From the NCBI GenBank assembly GCA_021495925.1, contig JAKEKT010000048.1:124001-188000 (forward strand): 64,000 nt of DNA, read 5' to 3'. Under the pieces are notes generated by a model. The model saw only the letters and a list, made by a program, of their open reading frames with translations, searched no databases and was not told the origin of the DNA. The DNA comes from Diplodia intermedia (lineage: Eukaryota; Ascomycota; Dothideomycetes; Botryosphaeriales; Botryosphaeriaceae). Position 1 is the first letter of the stretch; each line of letters starts with the position of its first letter. The position numbers were made by a program, and so were the translations under genes. Shown here piece by piece: positions 1-9,955 of this stretch.

Positions 1-406
1 TTCCTACGCTACGCTAATAACGGCCGCGATTCTCTACCTACTATCTACTATTGCCGATGAGCATAAGCATCTACCCGAACGAGGGCACGTTTATCCTGTT
101 GTTGAATTCAACTGCATACGTAGGATAAGTGTGGCGTCGTCTGCGAATATCAGAGGGCTCAAATATCCTGAAGCCTGCTGTGCTGGATGCGGGAGAACGG
201 GGTACAAGAAGATGTTTCGTTCTGGACGTCCGGGTCAAAAGAGAAGTGGCCGGCACTGGGAAAATGTATGCGTAAATTCGCTTGTAGTTTGGGCCGTTGG
301 GAAGGGGGCGGGTCTTGATCTCCCTTCACAAACAAAAAAAGAATCCTTCAAGTTCTCGCCAACTCCTGGTGGACCATGTGAGGAGGGCAAAAAAGAGGAG
401 GTAATG

Positions 407-579
407 GGGCTCAGCCGGGATTCTATTGACTGTTAGTTGTTGCTCGGATGAGAATCGAACTTGAGAAGCTTACCGAACCCGGGGCCTCGCACATTTCAAG
501 CATGCCGTGCTTTCTAGACTTCTAAAGAAGCCTGGGAACACCACCCGAAGCGCGAATCATACCACTAGACCACTGAGCC
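407..579 (-). tRNA. tRNA-Pro (CGG) with two introns (copy 1)
   Basis: Read on the minus strand. Acceptor stem GGCTCAG (579-573) pairs perfectly with CTGAGCC (414-408), and C407 is the discriminator base. The A box TGGTCTAGTGG lies at 572-562. The anticodon CGG is at 547-545 after TT, and G37 is at 544. A 50-nt intron (543-494) sits at the canonical 37/38 site, and the 3' anticodon stem is 492-488. The T stem CCGGG (482-478) is followed by TTCG (477-474), then by a 51-nt insert (473-423) that starts GTAAG, has AACTAAC near its end and finishes TAG. After it come AAT and CCCGG, which close a seven-base T-loop and a perfect T stem. A T6 Pol III terminator lies at 394-389. An apparently intact gene unless the second insert cannot be spliced. 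Copy 2 at 26254-26432 is a close relative, including flanks. Confidence 0.88.
423..473 (-). other. Spliceosome-like intron in the T-loop of tRNA-Pro copy 1
   Basis: A 51-nt insert between tRNA positions 57 and 58. It starts GTAAGC, has the branch-like ACTAAC ten or so bases before the end and ends TAG, matching the intron signals of nearby protein genes. It contains GTTCGATTC (460-452), a match to the Pol III B-box consensus that the insert itself interrupts in the exon. Confidence 0.8.
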
Positions 580-1137
580 GTTGAAAGCGGAGCCAGAATT
601 GTATCTGGAGTGATTCCACGTGATTGTTGAGGGTCACAGGGGAGTTTTGGCAATATATAGTCCAGGCGACGTGTGCGCGGGAAGGCCCGCCTAAGCGAGA
701 GCCGTACCCTTGATTCCGAGATCCGCGCAATCTATTCATGCATGACGAACACCGTTGAGAGTAGTTAGTGTGATGCTACTAAACCGCCCCTTTCCGCCGT
801 CTTCTCAACTACACGATCACGCATCGGCAGCGGGGCGCCGCACTTGCAACTGATACGGCTGGCACCCTGCAGCCCCAATCGGTCCGCTTACTGAGACAAC
901 TCACATCAGCTTACAGTCTGCAAACGTCTGGATGCATATGATCAGTAAATGTGATGATGGCCGTGTCCGACTGCTCCTTCAACACCGCATAACTGACAAT
1001 GGGACCTTTTGTACGCAATTGAAATCTGTATGTGCAAAGTGACATGAGCGAGTCTAGAACAACAATAGAATAACAATAAAACCTCCCAACCCATGCAAAA
1101 CCCTTGAACATTCTTTAGCTTTAGGAGAAAAAAACCA
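580..1137. other. Intergenic, 5' flank of tRNA-Pro copy 1
   Basis: The first 32 bases beyond the tRNA 5' end closely match the same flank of tRNA-Pro copy 2. A TATATA run at 651-656 could help Pol III start-site choice on the minus strand. Nothing else recognised before the 3' end of the UFL1-like gene. Confidence 0.5.
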
Positions 1138-3385
1138 TCACGCACCCCACGCCTCCGCAGCCATCCTCCTCATCTCCGCCTTCTCCTCATCCCCTGCACT
1201 ACCCGCCTTCACAGCATCCTTCAACGCCTCCAACCTCGCAACCTGCTCCGCACCATCTTCGTCCTCGCTCTTCGCCATCAACTTCACCAGCTTCGGAGCA
1301 AATTTGCCCGTCGCGTAGACGACTCCACCCGCCCGCTTCGCCCACAGCGCGACCACTAGTTTTAGAAACAGCCGGGGCGCGTCGCCATCCTTCTGCATGT
1401 CACGCACCATGTCCCGCACATACGCCTCCTTGCGCTCCTCAACGTCCGCTACCGACGGCACATCCATCTTCGCGGCGAACTTGTGCAGCGACGACCGGAC
1501 GGCTGCCAGTCCCTGCTCACCGCCCAGTGTTGGGGATTGTTCTTTGAGTACGGTGAGGAGCTTCTTGACGTTGCGGCGCGCGCGGGCGCTGCGTATCAGG
1601 CCCTTCGTCTCGGCGCGGGATGCGGCGTCTGGGACGAGTTCCTTGACGACGTATTCACGCAGCAAGTCAAGCAGCTGAACGCGTACCTTGGCATCGGGGA
1701 TGGCGGTCTCGGTGGTAGCGGCGGCATGCAGCTCTACGCGGGCAGCCACACGCTCGAGCCAAAAAGCGGCGAGGCCGGCGTCGGCGTCGGCTTCGAGGCG
1801 GGTTAGCGTGGCGTTGAAGACGGCCCTGGCGCCGCCGTCACATGAGCAGCGCAGCAAGATGGGGAGGAGAGGCGGCGGCAGTTGCAGCTCATCCATTGCG
1901 GGCGCGAGGATGGTGGGTAGGTCTCCCAGCCCGCTCGTCAGCTCCGTGTCCGTCAGCTGGTGGGAGTTGGACCAGAGATGCTCGGCATGGGCGCGCACGC
2001 GCTCTTTGAAGGCGGACTGGATGGCAAGAAAGAGGTCCATGCGGATAAGGTAGGGGAAGGTACCTTCGGCGACAACCGAGAATTCGTCTTCAGACCGGAC
2101 GGCGGCGAGGATTCCGGCATGCGCTTTGGCGGCGGCCGAGTGGGAGGCGTCAGGTGAGAGGTCTTGGAAGGGGTCCTGGTGGGTGTTGCATTAGCGAGTG
2201 GTCAAAGGATGAGGCAATATTATAAGATAGATATACGCTGATGTTAACGAATGACTTCTCTGACAGTGTTTCCATGAGGTCATCGGTGGCTTTGGCATGC
2301 CATGCTCTGGAGACGGCCGTGTCGAAGAAGATAAGAATGTCTCCTGGATGTTGCGTGTTGATATACCTCTCCGCGGCGCTGATGTCGGGGTACTGCTCCG
2401 GCAAAAGATCAACAAACCATTGAAGGGCACAGGCAGATGTTGTGCCATCGACGAGCCCGTCCATCTTCTCATCCCGCTCTTGCTCGAGATAGCTCGTTGG
2501 TGTGAAATCAACGGTGCCTTCGCCGATGGACATCCGGCCATGGAAGCCAGTCCCAAGTCTGTCGACAATGAGCTGAAGGAAGGCAGTTGGCAAGACGCCG
2601 TCTGGCGGCATACTTTCGGGGCTTCACGAACGTCAGTGACAAGCTCTACTCTCTAGGAACCTGTACCTACACGCCTGAATGTTGAGCATCTTCAAAGGCG
2701 GCGTGGGCGTCTGCAACAAGTCCTTCAAGATAAGGAGGCGAGAAGATGATGGACTTGCGGACCTCTCTGGGATCGGTGGTTTGAGGGTAAAGGGCTAACC
2801 GCGGCCCGTCTTCATCTTCTCCCTTGGCACCATATCGATTCATGGCAATGAGCTTGTTGATGCTCTCAAGCGCGAGGTTATTCGCCAACGCGACTCCGGC
2901 AGCGTAAACCACGCGTTCCTGGACGAGCTCCTTAAGGTCTTCCTGCAGGCGTTCTGCTTCGGCTCTGGGACGCAGACGTCAGCATGGAGAAGCCGAAACC
3001 GTCTGATAGGACATGTAAAGGTACCTGGAGACGACATTCTGGCAGTCCGTGCTCAGAAGCAGCTCTGCCTGGGGATCTCTCACGAGGGCGGAGAGCTCTT
3101 CCTTGGCAATGTCAAAAGTAGTGGCGAGCTGGGACAGCGGGAGGCGTCCCTGGCCCTCTGGGTCCACATTAGCATTGCAGGTAAGCGAACAGGATGATTA
3201 AGCGTACCGGCTTCGATGTGCTCGTTCAGTTTCTGTAAAAGGACGTCTGACCTAATGAAGCCGTCTCCAGAAAGGCTAGGGAGGAGGCGGACCTCCTGAT
3301 CGCTCTCGGAAAACGCACGGCTACCAGCATCGGGGAAGGCGAGCGCGAGCTCGCGCATTTCGTCCAACGAGAACATCTGCGGCAT
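1138..3385 (-). CDS. UFL1-like protein (E3 UFM1-protein ligase 1 family)
   Basis: Five exons on the minus strand (3385-3208, 3157-3025, 2964-2671, 2621-2237, 2175-1138) join into 675 codons with consistent phases and canonical GT-AG introns. The family attaches UFM1 to targets, notably ribosomes at the ER, together with DDRGK1. The assignment rests on collinear weak similarity to animal UFL1. An N-terminal helical/winged stretch contains GQGRLPLSQLATTFDI (about residues 60-75), resembling the human GQVTISELCKTYDLP region. A central KSIIFSPPYLEGLVADAHA resembles the VIFTEAFVARHKA region. A C-terminal VVYATGKFAPKLVKL sits where human UFL1 has a MLHAPGRCVPQIIAFL stretch. It is shorter than human UFL1 (794 aa). 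Upstream in-frame ATGs exist before 3385, but MPQMFSLDEM is the first that fits the promoter space. The family call is an inference from remembered similarity. Confidence 0.55.
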
Positions 3386-3889
3386 GGTGGAGTGGAGAGC
3401 AGGTGGTCGACTCAAAGCCCACTGGAAAGGCCGATTAGTCGGGGCTATTTCTCGGCTGTGGCCGAAAGGGGGAGGTGAAGGGGCCCTGGCATGCAAAGGG
3501 CCAAAGACGAAGCTGGAGCAATAAGATGGCACACGGACGGAGATCAGCAGCAAGGACCAGGCAGAGCTCGAAATGAGGGCGAAGGCGTCCAGCGGCAACA
3601 ATATACGCGGGTCAGCGCTCGCGGAGGATGCGTTCGGCGGAGCAGCGCATTGCAGAGAGGCGCGGGCGACGGCGAATGACTGCGAGATCCATGAGCGGCT
3701 GTTTTTACAAAGCTGCAGCCACAGGATGACTCACGGGGACGTTGGACGGGTTGATTGCAGCGACGTGCTCTCAACTTCGCGGCGTCGCGGATCATCTCCG
3801 GTGCCGCACGCGCCAATCACCAACTTTCCCGCCCGCCGCCGACACCACCACCAGCGACACCACCCTGCTGCCATCGCCCGCCGCCCGTC
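3386..3889. other. Divergent promoter region
   Basis: About 500 bp between the oppositely oriented UFL1-like and uS14m genes. It probably serves both. No specific site recognised. Confidence 0.4.
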
Positions 3890-4396
3890 ATGTCGCAGTT
3901 CAGAGCCGCCCGCCTTGATCTGGGCTCCTTCATCAACATCCGCAACATTCGCGACCACACCAAGCGCAAGGTCTTCGCCGAGTTTGAGCCCGAGAGGTAT
4001 GCAGAGCCCACACCATCTCATTGGCAATGCTAACAGCTCGCTTCCCTCAGGCAAGCCCTGCGCTACATGATCCGCAACACCACCCTTCCCGCCCGTGTCC
4101 GCGCCCAGGCCCAGCTTGAGCTTTCTCAGATGCACGCCTACACCCGCTCCACCCAGTTCAAGAACAGATGTATCATGGGAGGCAGGGGAAGAGGTATCAT
4201 GAGCGACTTCAGGATGGGTAGAGTAAGTCTCCACCGCCCCATTGAAGCAGCATGCCGCGCCCCCCGCTCTCCACCAGATGCGGCCTGCGCTCTACTTCGA
4301 CAATGACCTCTTACTGACGTCGGCGCCTCGCAGTACCAATTCCGTGTCAATGCTATAGCGGGCAGCATTCCCGGTGTCAAGAAGGCCAGCTGGTAG
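3890..4396 (+). CDS. MRP2: Mitochondrial small-subunit ribosomal protein uS14m
   Basis: Three exons (3890-3996, 4051-4222, 4334-4396) give 113 aa. The start MSQFRAARLDLG and the segments RDHTKRKVF, QALRYMIRNTTLP and the C-terminal GVKKASW are characteristic of fungal mitochondrial uS14 (yeast Mrp2, 115 aa). The protein binds 16S-like rRNA in the head of the mitoribosomal small subunit and does not carry the zinc-binding CxxC pairs of some uS14 forms. Introns of 54 and 111 nt have CTAAC- and CTGAC-type branch sites. Divergent from the UFL1-like gene. Confidence 0.95.
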
Positions 4397-4984
4397 ACGG
4401 CGGGCGAAGAGCGGGATATGGTTGTACAACATCGCGAACATTTACAGGGCATTGGGTGGCGTTTGGGAGGTTGGGTGTTCGAACTGGGCGGGTGTAATGC
4501 CTACGAGAGACAATGCGGTTCCTGCTCGCGTTTGCGAGTGCATTGCAAGCGCAATCCCTCAATCAGATGTTTCACTCCAGTCCATTGGCCCCCGCACTTT
4601 CAAGGGGGCGCTCTGAAATACTGCGATGCTCACTTCGTAGGAATGCACGAATTGTTCAAAGAAGCAGATGTCGTATGCAGCTTGTGGATGTGTCGGGCAT
4701 CGGTCCTCATCATAACCCTGGAGTGTTTGTCGGGACGCGTATGGCCCGGATTTTCCATGTCCTGTGCAAGCTTGACGCTGGGCATGGCCACGTGCTGAGG
4801 TTCTGCGGTGGTCGACCTCGTGCCTTCCACCTCTTAGATCCGGCAGGTGCCTGCGGTTTTCGACAGGCCCATGACCCCATAAAACACCAACTCGCCTCGC
4901 CCAACCTCCACAACTCAACGCCACTCTACATCTACGGTAGCTCGTCCGATCAGCTTGCTGCTCTCTCGTCGTTAGCCGCCCACG
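4397..4984. other. Intergenic without recognised gene
   Basis: About 590 bp holding the 3' end of uS14m and the promoter of the Arb2-domain gene. Open frames here on the minus strand show no recognisable protein composition. Confidence 0.4.
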
Positions 4985-6559
4985 ATGTTCAAGCTCAGTC
5001 AGGCGGGAATGCCTGAGAATCCGTCGTACCCGCGGAACCTCACACAGCTTGGGTACGTGGACTGAGTACATCCAAGTGAGGCCCTTTTTGACACTTTGCA
5101 GGTACTTCATCGACGAGCGGTCTGAGATCAGGACCATCCGACCTCCTCACAACTACTACAACTTCTGGATCTCCAACAACAATCACGTCAACGAGGCTTT
5201 CCGCGAGTCCATGCACGCGTGCATCAACGAGGAAGTCATTCACCGTATGACAGCTCTGGGCATTCCACCCATCTACTTGCCTCAGCTTTCTACCGAGAAG
5301 CCGCATTCGGAACCCAATGTTCCCGTCCTCGTCACTGAAAAGGAGGAACTGAAGAAGCTGAAGAGGATCACTGTGGTGGTCAATGACGATTTCCAAGACC
5401 TTGGTCTCTGGGCATACCGCATCGTCAGCAAGGAGCATGGCCTTGAGGCAGGCTCGGTGGTATCTCTTGCCAAGGCGCTGCACAAATCTGACAGTGAGCC
5501 TGCCGAAGTCCCCGCACACCCTACGCAAGGACCTGCAGAGAACGATACGCATGATCTAAACGAGAGCCCGACCTCCGAGGATGCCACGCACAGCTCTGGC
5601 CTCGAGCCTACTGAGGTCCCTACACACCCTGTCCAGGAATCTTCAGAGAACGAGAAGCACGACCTGAAAGAGAGCCTTATCTCCAAGCCCGGAGCAAACA
5701 TTGGCCCGGAGTCCCCGATAGCAAGCAAGACGTCCGTGACAAGCACCGAGGACGTCCCTTTTAAGGTTCCGGATAACTGGCAGGCGCCCGGTTTGGTCGT
5801 GCTGAACCCAGGCCAGCTCCTGTACTCATACCAGCTCGACAAGGCCGTGACGAAGCAGTCTTGGGATTCGCAGCCGCGCAAGTCAGCCATCCACCCTGTT
5901 GCCACGATCGATCCCATCAGGAACAGGGCTGAAGGTCACAGGACCGTCGACGAGCACGTCAAGTCGACCTTTGACACGATCCTCAACAATCCGGACTGGG
6001 TAGCACCTGATGCCCATATCTACATGATTGGCATTGGAAATGGCGGAGATGCCATGCTGAGAGTCCTTGGCAAAGAGTGTAAGTGCTTCCTACCTCTGCC
6101 GTTTATTGATAGGTCAATGACTGACAAATAACAGGGCCAAAGTACGAGAAGCGCGTCGAAGCTATTGCCCTCACAGATCCGACCCCCGTGCACGAAGTCT
6201 TCGAGGACCAGAGGTTTGTCAGGTTCCTCCGCGAGCGTTCTCGCGTACTGGCCCCATCTGCTGAAGCGTTCGGCGTGCCACTTGCTGTCCCCTCGCCTGC
6301 CTCCAGTGCTTTGCCTGAACACAGCTCCGACTGGGGGTACCACTACTATCCGATCCAGTCCTCGGGCGAGAGGATCTTTGGTGAGATCATCTTCCCTACT
6401 ACCTATCGCCATATCCTTGCCTGGTTCGACGCCGTTGCGAGTACTGCCGAGTACCGCAATCCAGAGATGAAGGTCCCCGAAGTCCTCCTTCAGGGCCTGG
6501 AGGATGTTGAGATTTTCGATGCCACCAAGGATGCCCCGGAGGAGAAGGCGGAGGAGTGA
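4985..6559 (+). CDS. Arb2-domain protein
   Basis: Three exons (4985-5052, 5102-6078, 6135-6559) give 489 aa. The N-terminal block (LGYFIDERSEIRTIRPP, then YYNFWISNNNHVNEAFRESM) is typical of Arb2 domains, named for the fission yeast Argonaute-binding protein of the ARC complex and also present at the C terminus of fungal class II histone deacetylases and in FAM172. The C-terminal half has an alpha/beta-hydrolase-like strand-turn IYMIGIGNGGDAML, followed by AIALTDP. The domain is interrupted at about residues 165-255 by an acidic, Pro/Glu-rich insert containing two similar copies of a roughly 24-residue unit (EPAEVPAHP... and EPTEVPTHP...). A role in small-RNA or heterochromatin complexes is only suggested by the family name. 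Confidence 0.8.
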
Positions 6560-8012
6560 TGACATAGAAAGACTCCAGATAGTCAATGTGAATGGCCAGT
6601 TGAATTGAAGGCTAAAGCTGATGAATACGTGAGCGGTGATGCAGACATAGCATCGGCAATATCGGCACTTTGACTGCTAGCGAGATTCAGCGCTTGACGA
6701 ATCCAAGGCGAGGGAAGTGTCGGTCAGTAGGATATCGGATGGCCGCGGTAGGGCCGTGGGGGACGGAGATTTTTTCTTCATCAGCAGAGCTAGTCCAGCA
6801 TTGGGTGCCGATGGGGATGCCGTATTCATACATGGTATCCTAAATCCGCGCTATGTCCGGGCGCACGTAAGATTGCATAAGCTCCAGGGCTGAAGAAGCT
6901 TGTGGCCATGGCTTTCGCTTCAGTAGCCAGGTTGAGAAAGACCCGCCTCCGGCTCTGGGGAAATGCGGAGAGCTGGAGCAGAGGCGACGGCCCCAGATGG
7001 AGCGGCGAGGTTGATTTTAGGTTGTTGGGGTTTCGTGGGCGGTCGCGACAGAAAGATGTGTGATGATGCCATGGGCGACGGACGGAAACGGTAGTGCTAC
7101 ATCATTGGCCGGCTCGGTCCGCCGTAGTGGCGGAGATCCACCGCTCTGGCTCCGGAATGGCGGACGAGCACCAGCTTTCTGGCACAAAGAGGAGCGTCCA
7201 CCGGTCAGCATCGATTGTTAATCAGGCGGCGCCGCACAAAGCGCAAGGGGTGAGATGAGCCTGGCATGAGGCTACTGTCAGCCATCGCCCGAGGGCGCAA
7301 TTCGTCGGATGGAAAAACCCCCACTTCCGCCATCGGGCTGCTCGCCATCCGCGCTATTCTGACAAATTAGCACGCAAGGAGCTCGGCGGCCGGCCACGTC
7401 TTTCCGCTCCGGTCGGGCCCGAGGCCAGATTCCCCAGATCCAGCGCCTTCCACGCGGGTGTAGGGCTGAAGAAAAGGCGTCGATGCACGTGGGATGACAG
7501 CATCCAGCTAGCAGCCGCACCAGAACGCCTGTCGCGATCGTCAACCATGCGTAAAAGGCGCCAACGCAGGTCATGGTGGAAGCCCGACGACGGGCGACGA
7601 AATGGCTGCATCATCGCCAGGCACCTTGCGCCTCGGAGCAGCCGCCTCGATTGCTCAGCAGCTTTCGGTGAGTCAGCCGGCTCGGGCTGTAACGGCGGCG
7701 TGTGATTGGCTGCGCGGCGGTGCGGGCGGGCGTACGGCGTCCTTTTTGGGCGCGCTAAAATTGCGTGATCAAGAAAACTTATGATGCCTTCAGGTCTGTG
7801 ATTTCAAAGATGGAGCCGCTGGCGCTCGCCGGCGTTATATGCCCGATGCGACTCTCGGACACGCCGTGTTAACTCGCCTCCCTCCGCTTTCGCACTTCTC
7901 TTCATCAACAACTCTTCTGCCGCAAAGTCCCCTCGCAGAATCGCCTGAGAGCGCGCCACAAGCATTCCTCAGCCACTACAGAGCCCCTGCGCCCTCTACG
8001 CGAGACCCCACC
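6560..8012. other. Long intergenic / promoter of PAPS reductase
   Basis: About 1.45 kb without a credible gene on either strand. It contains a palindromic ATGATGCCAT (7063-7072). The last 200 bp are pyrimidine-rich, as expected for a fungal core promoter and 5' leader. Confidence 0.45.
7063..7072. promoter_or_regulatory. Candidate CYS3/MetR bZIP binding site
   Basis: ATGATGCCAT fits the ATGRYRYCAT consensus bound by the sulfur regulators CYS3 (Neurospora) and MetR (Aspergillus). It lies about 940 bp upstream of the PAPS reductase start. A ten-base match by itself is weak, but the target is a gene expected to be under this control. Confidence 0.4.
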
Positions 8013-8970
8013 ATGTCCGAGTCCAACTTCGACTGCCAGTCTCCCCGGGAGGTTGAGTCGGGCTATGCCAGCGGATGCTCGAGCGAGGCTTCTCTGCCCG
8101 ACATCTTCTTCAGCAAGCAGCACCTCAAGTTCATCAACCAGCAATTAGCCAAGCTCGAGCCCGAGGGTGCGTTTCCTTGTTGTCCCGCCTGATGGCGCGA
8201 GCCCCGCTAACAAAAGGGATGCAGAAATCCTGAGATGGTGCCTGATCACGCTGCCCTCTCTCTACCAGACGACGGCCTTTGGCCTGACCGGTCTCGTGAC
8301 CCTTGACATGCTCTCGCGTCTGCCCAACCCCACCAAGACCAGCGTCGACCTCATCTTCCTGGACACGCTGTACCACTTCCAGGAGACGCTCGATCTCGTC
8401 GACCGCGTCAAGAAGCGCTACAGCCACTTCAACCTGCACGTCTACAAGCCCGCGGGCTGCGAGACGGCCGACGACTTCGCCGCCAAGCACGGCGACCGCC
8501 TGTGGGAGACCAACGAGGAACTCTACGACTTCGTCGCCAAGGTCGAGCCCGCCCAGCGCGCCTACGCCGAGCTCCAGGTCAAGGCCGTGCTCACCGGGCG
8601 CAGGCGCAGCCAGGGCGGCAAGCGCGGCGACCTGGACATTGTCGAGATTGCCGACGATGGGCTGATCAAGATCAACCCCATGGCCAACTGGAGCTTCAGC
8701 GACGTCAAGAACTACGTCGAGAAGTACAACGTGCCGTACAACGAGCTGCTCGACCGCGGCTACAAGAGCGTGGGCGACTGGCACTCGACGCAGCCCGTGG
8801 CCCAGGGCGAGGACGAGCGGGCGGGCCGGTGGAAGGGGCGCGAGAAGTCCGAGTGCGGCATCCACAACAAGAAGTCGCGCTACGCGCAGTTCCTGGCGGA
8901 GCAGGAGCGCAAGAGGCAGGAGGAGGCGTTAAGTAAGGCGCTGGAGTCGGCGCACGTGGGGGCGGCATGA
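8013..8970 (+). CDS. MET16: Phosphoadenosine phosphosulfate (PAPS) reductase
   Basis: Two exons (8013-8166, 8225-8970), 299 aa. It reduces PAPS to sulfite and 3',5'-ADP with thioredoxin as electron donor, in cytosolic sulfate assimilation. Family marks in order: the ATP-PPase-like core with TTAFGLTGLVTLDML (about 70-85), IFLDTLYHF, the TGRRRSQGGKRGDL loop (about 190-205), INPMANWSF, and the C-terminal ECGIH motif with the catalytic cysteine. Length matches fungal enzymes. The ATG is preceded by CCACC-like context. The gene sits head-to-tail with ATP sulfurylase about 1 kb downstream, a pairing that links two steps of one pathway. Confidence 0.95.
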
Positions 8971-9955
8971 TGCTCCCGCGGCGATCCGCCTCGGCACCTT
9001 CTTCTTTTCTTTTGCAGCATATTAGCATCGGCGTTGGTTATAGCATTCGGATGAGCATGATGCCCCAATCTGGGACGGCGTTTTGAATTGCAGGGCGGAG
9101 ATATCAATTGGTTTCATGGGCTGACTGGGTTGCTTGAAAAAGGACAGATTGAACCTGCACAGGGGGAGACAGATAGACAAAAAGGCAGCTGATAGGTACC
9201 TGCGTGGCAGGCAAACAATTGAGGCGGCCAACGGCCGGGTTTCGCATGGACCTTGATCAGCGTGGCCGCTTGGCGTTTTGGAGAAACAAGCAACCTTTAA
9301 TTCCAATCCCAACCGGGCCTCCCGCCACGGGCCACGGCCCCCTCTCCGCTGCAAATCGCGCACGCCCCGGTGGTTGCGTGGAGCAGCCTCAGCCGACGGA
9401 GCCACGAGCGGCGGCGGAGGGGGCCACGCGAAAAAGTCGCAAAAAGGCGGCGAGCGAGTGGACGGACGGCGCCTGCTTGGTAATGACGTGCCGGGCCAAG
9501 GGCCTTGGAAGGCGCTCCGCTCAGATTTTCAATGGCGCGGCAGTTGACTGCGACGACAAGGAGGTCCGGGTGGCAGCAATCGCGGCCGGCGACGTAATCG
9601 CCCATTACGGTTATGCGGAGGCTGAGACGCGCCCGTCCGCAGGCTGCTCCCGTCGCAACACCTTCCCGCGCCGTCGCTCCAAACGGGCGGGCGTGACGCG
9701 CGGGAGTGCGTCGGCCATGGCTGTTGACGCGGCAGGCTGGGGGTGATTGTCATTAGCTCTACGTACTACGGTGCCTGCTGAATTTCGGCATCCTGGCCCG
9801 CCTGGCCAAGCCCACGCCCGAAACGGCCACCACGCCTCCAGAGCCCCATATATATCCGCCGAGTGCCCGCCGCCAGCATGTCCTCGCTCGCCGCTGCTGC
9901 TGCTCAGAATTCTCTCGTTCCCTCCCTCTCTACCTCCTCACACCAGTCGCGAAAC
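8971..9955. other. Intergenic, promoter of ATP sulfurylase
   Basis: About 985 bp. GC-rich with many spurious open frames on both strands. A pyrimidine-rich block (about 9890-9940) precedes the start codon. No exact ATGRYRYCAT match was seen by eye. Confidence 0.4.

Noticed and set aside
385..614. tRNA-derived SINE
   Set aside because: Considered because two copies share flanks. Rejected because the acceptor, anticodon and T stems pair perfectly once both inserts are removed, and terminators follow directly, as in real tRNA genes.
4559..5137. 192-aa minus-strand frame
   Set aside because: Overlaps the first exon and intron of the Arb2-domain gene and shows no domain.
8134..8865. 243-aa minus-strand frame
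   Set aside because: Antisense to the PAPS reductase exon; Val/Leu/Asp bias typical of a reversed GC-rich gene.
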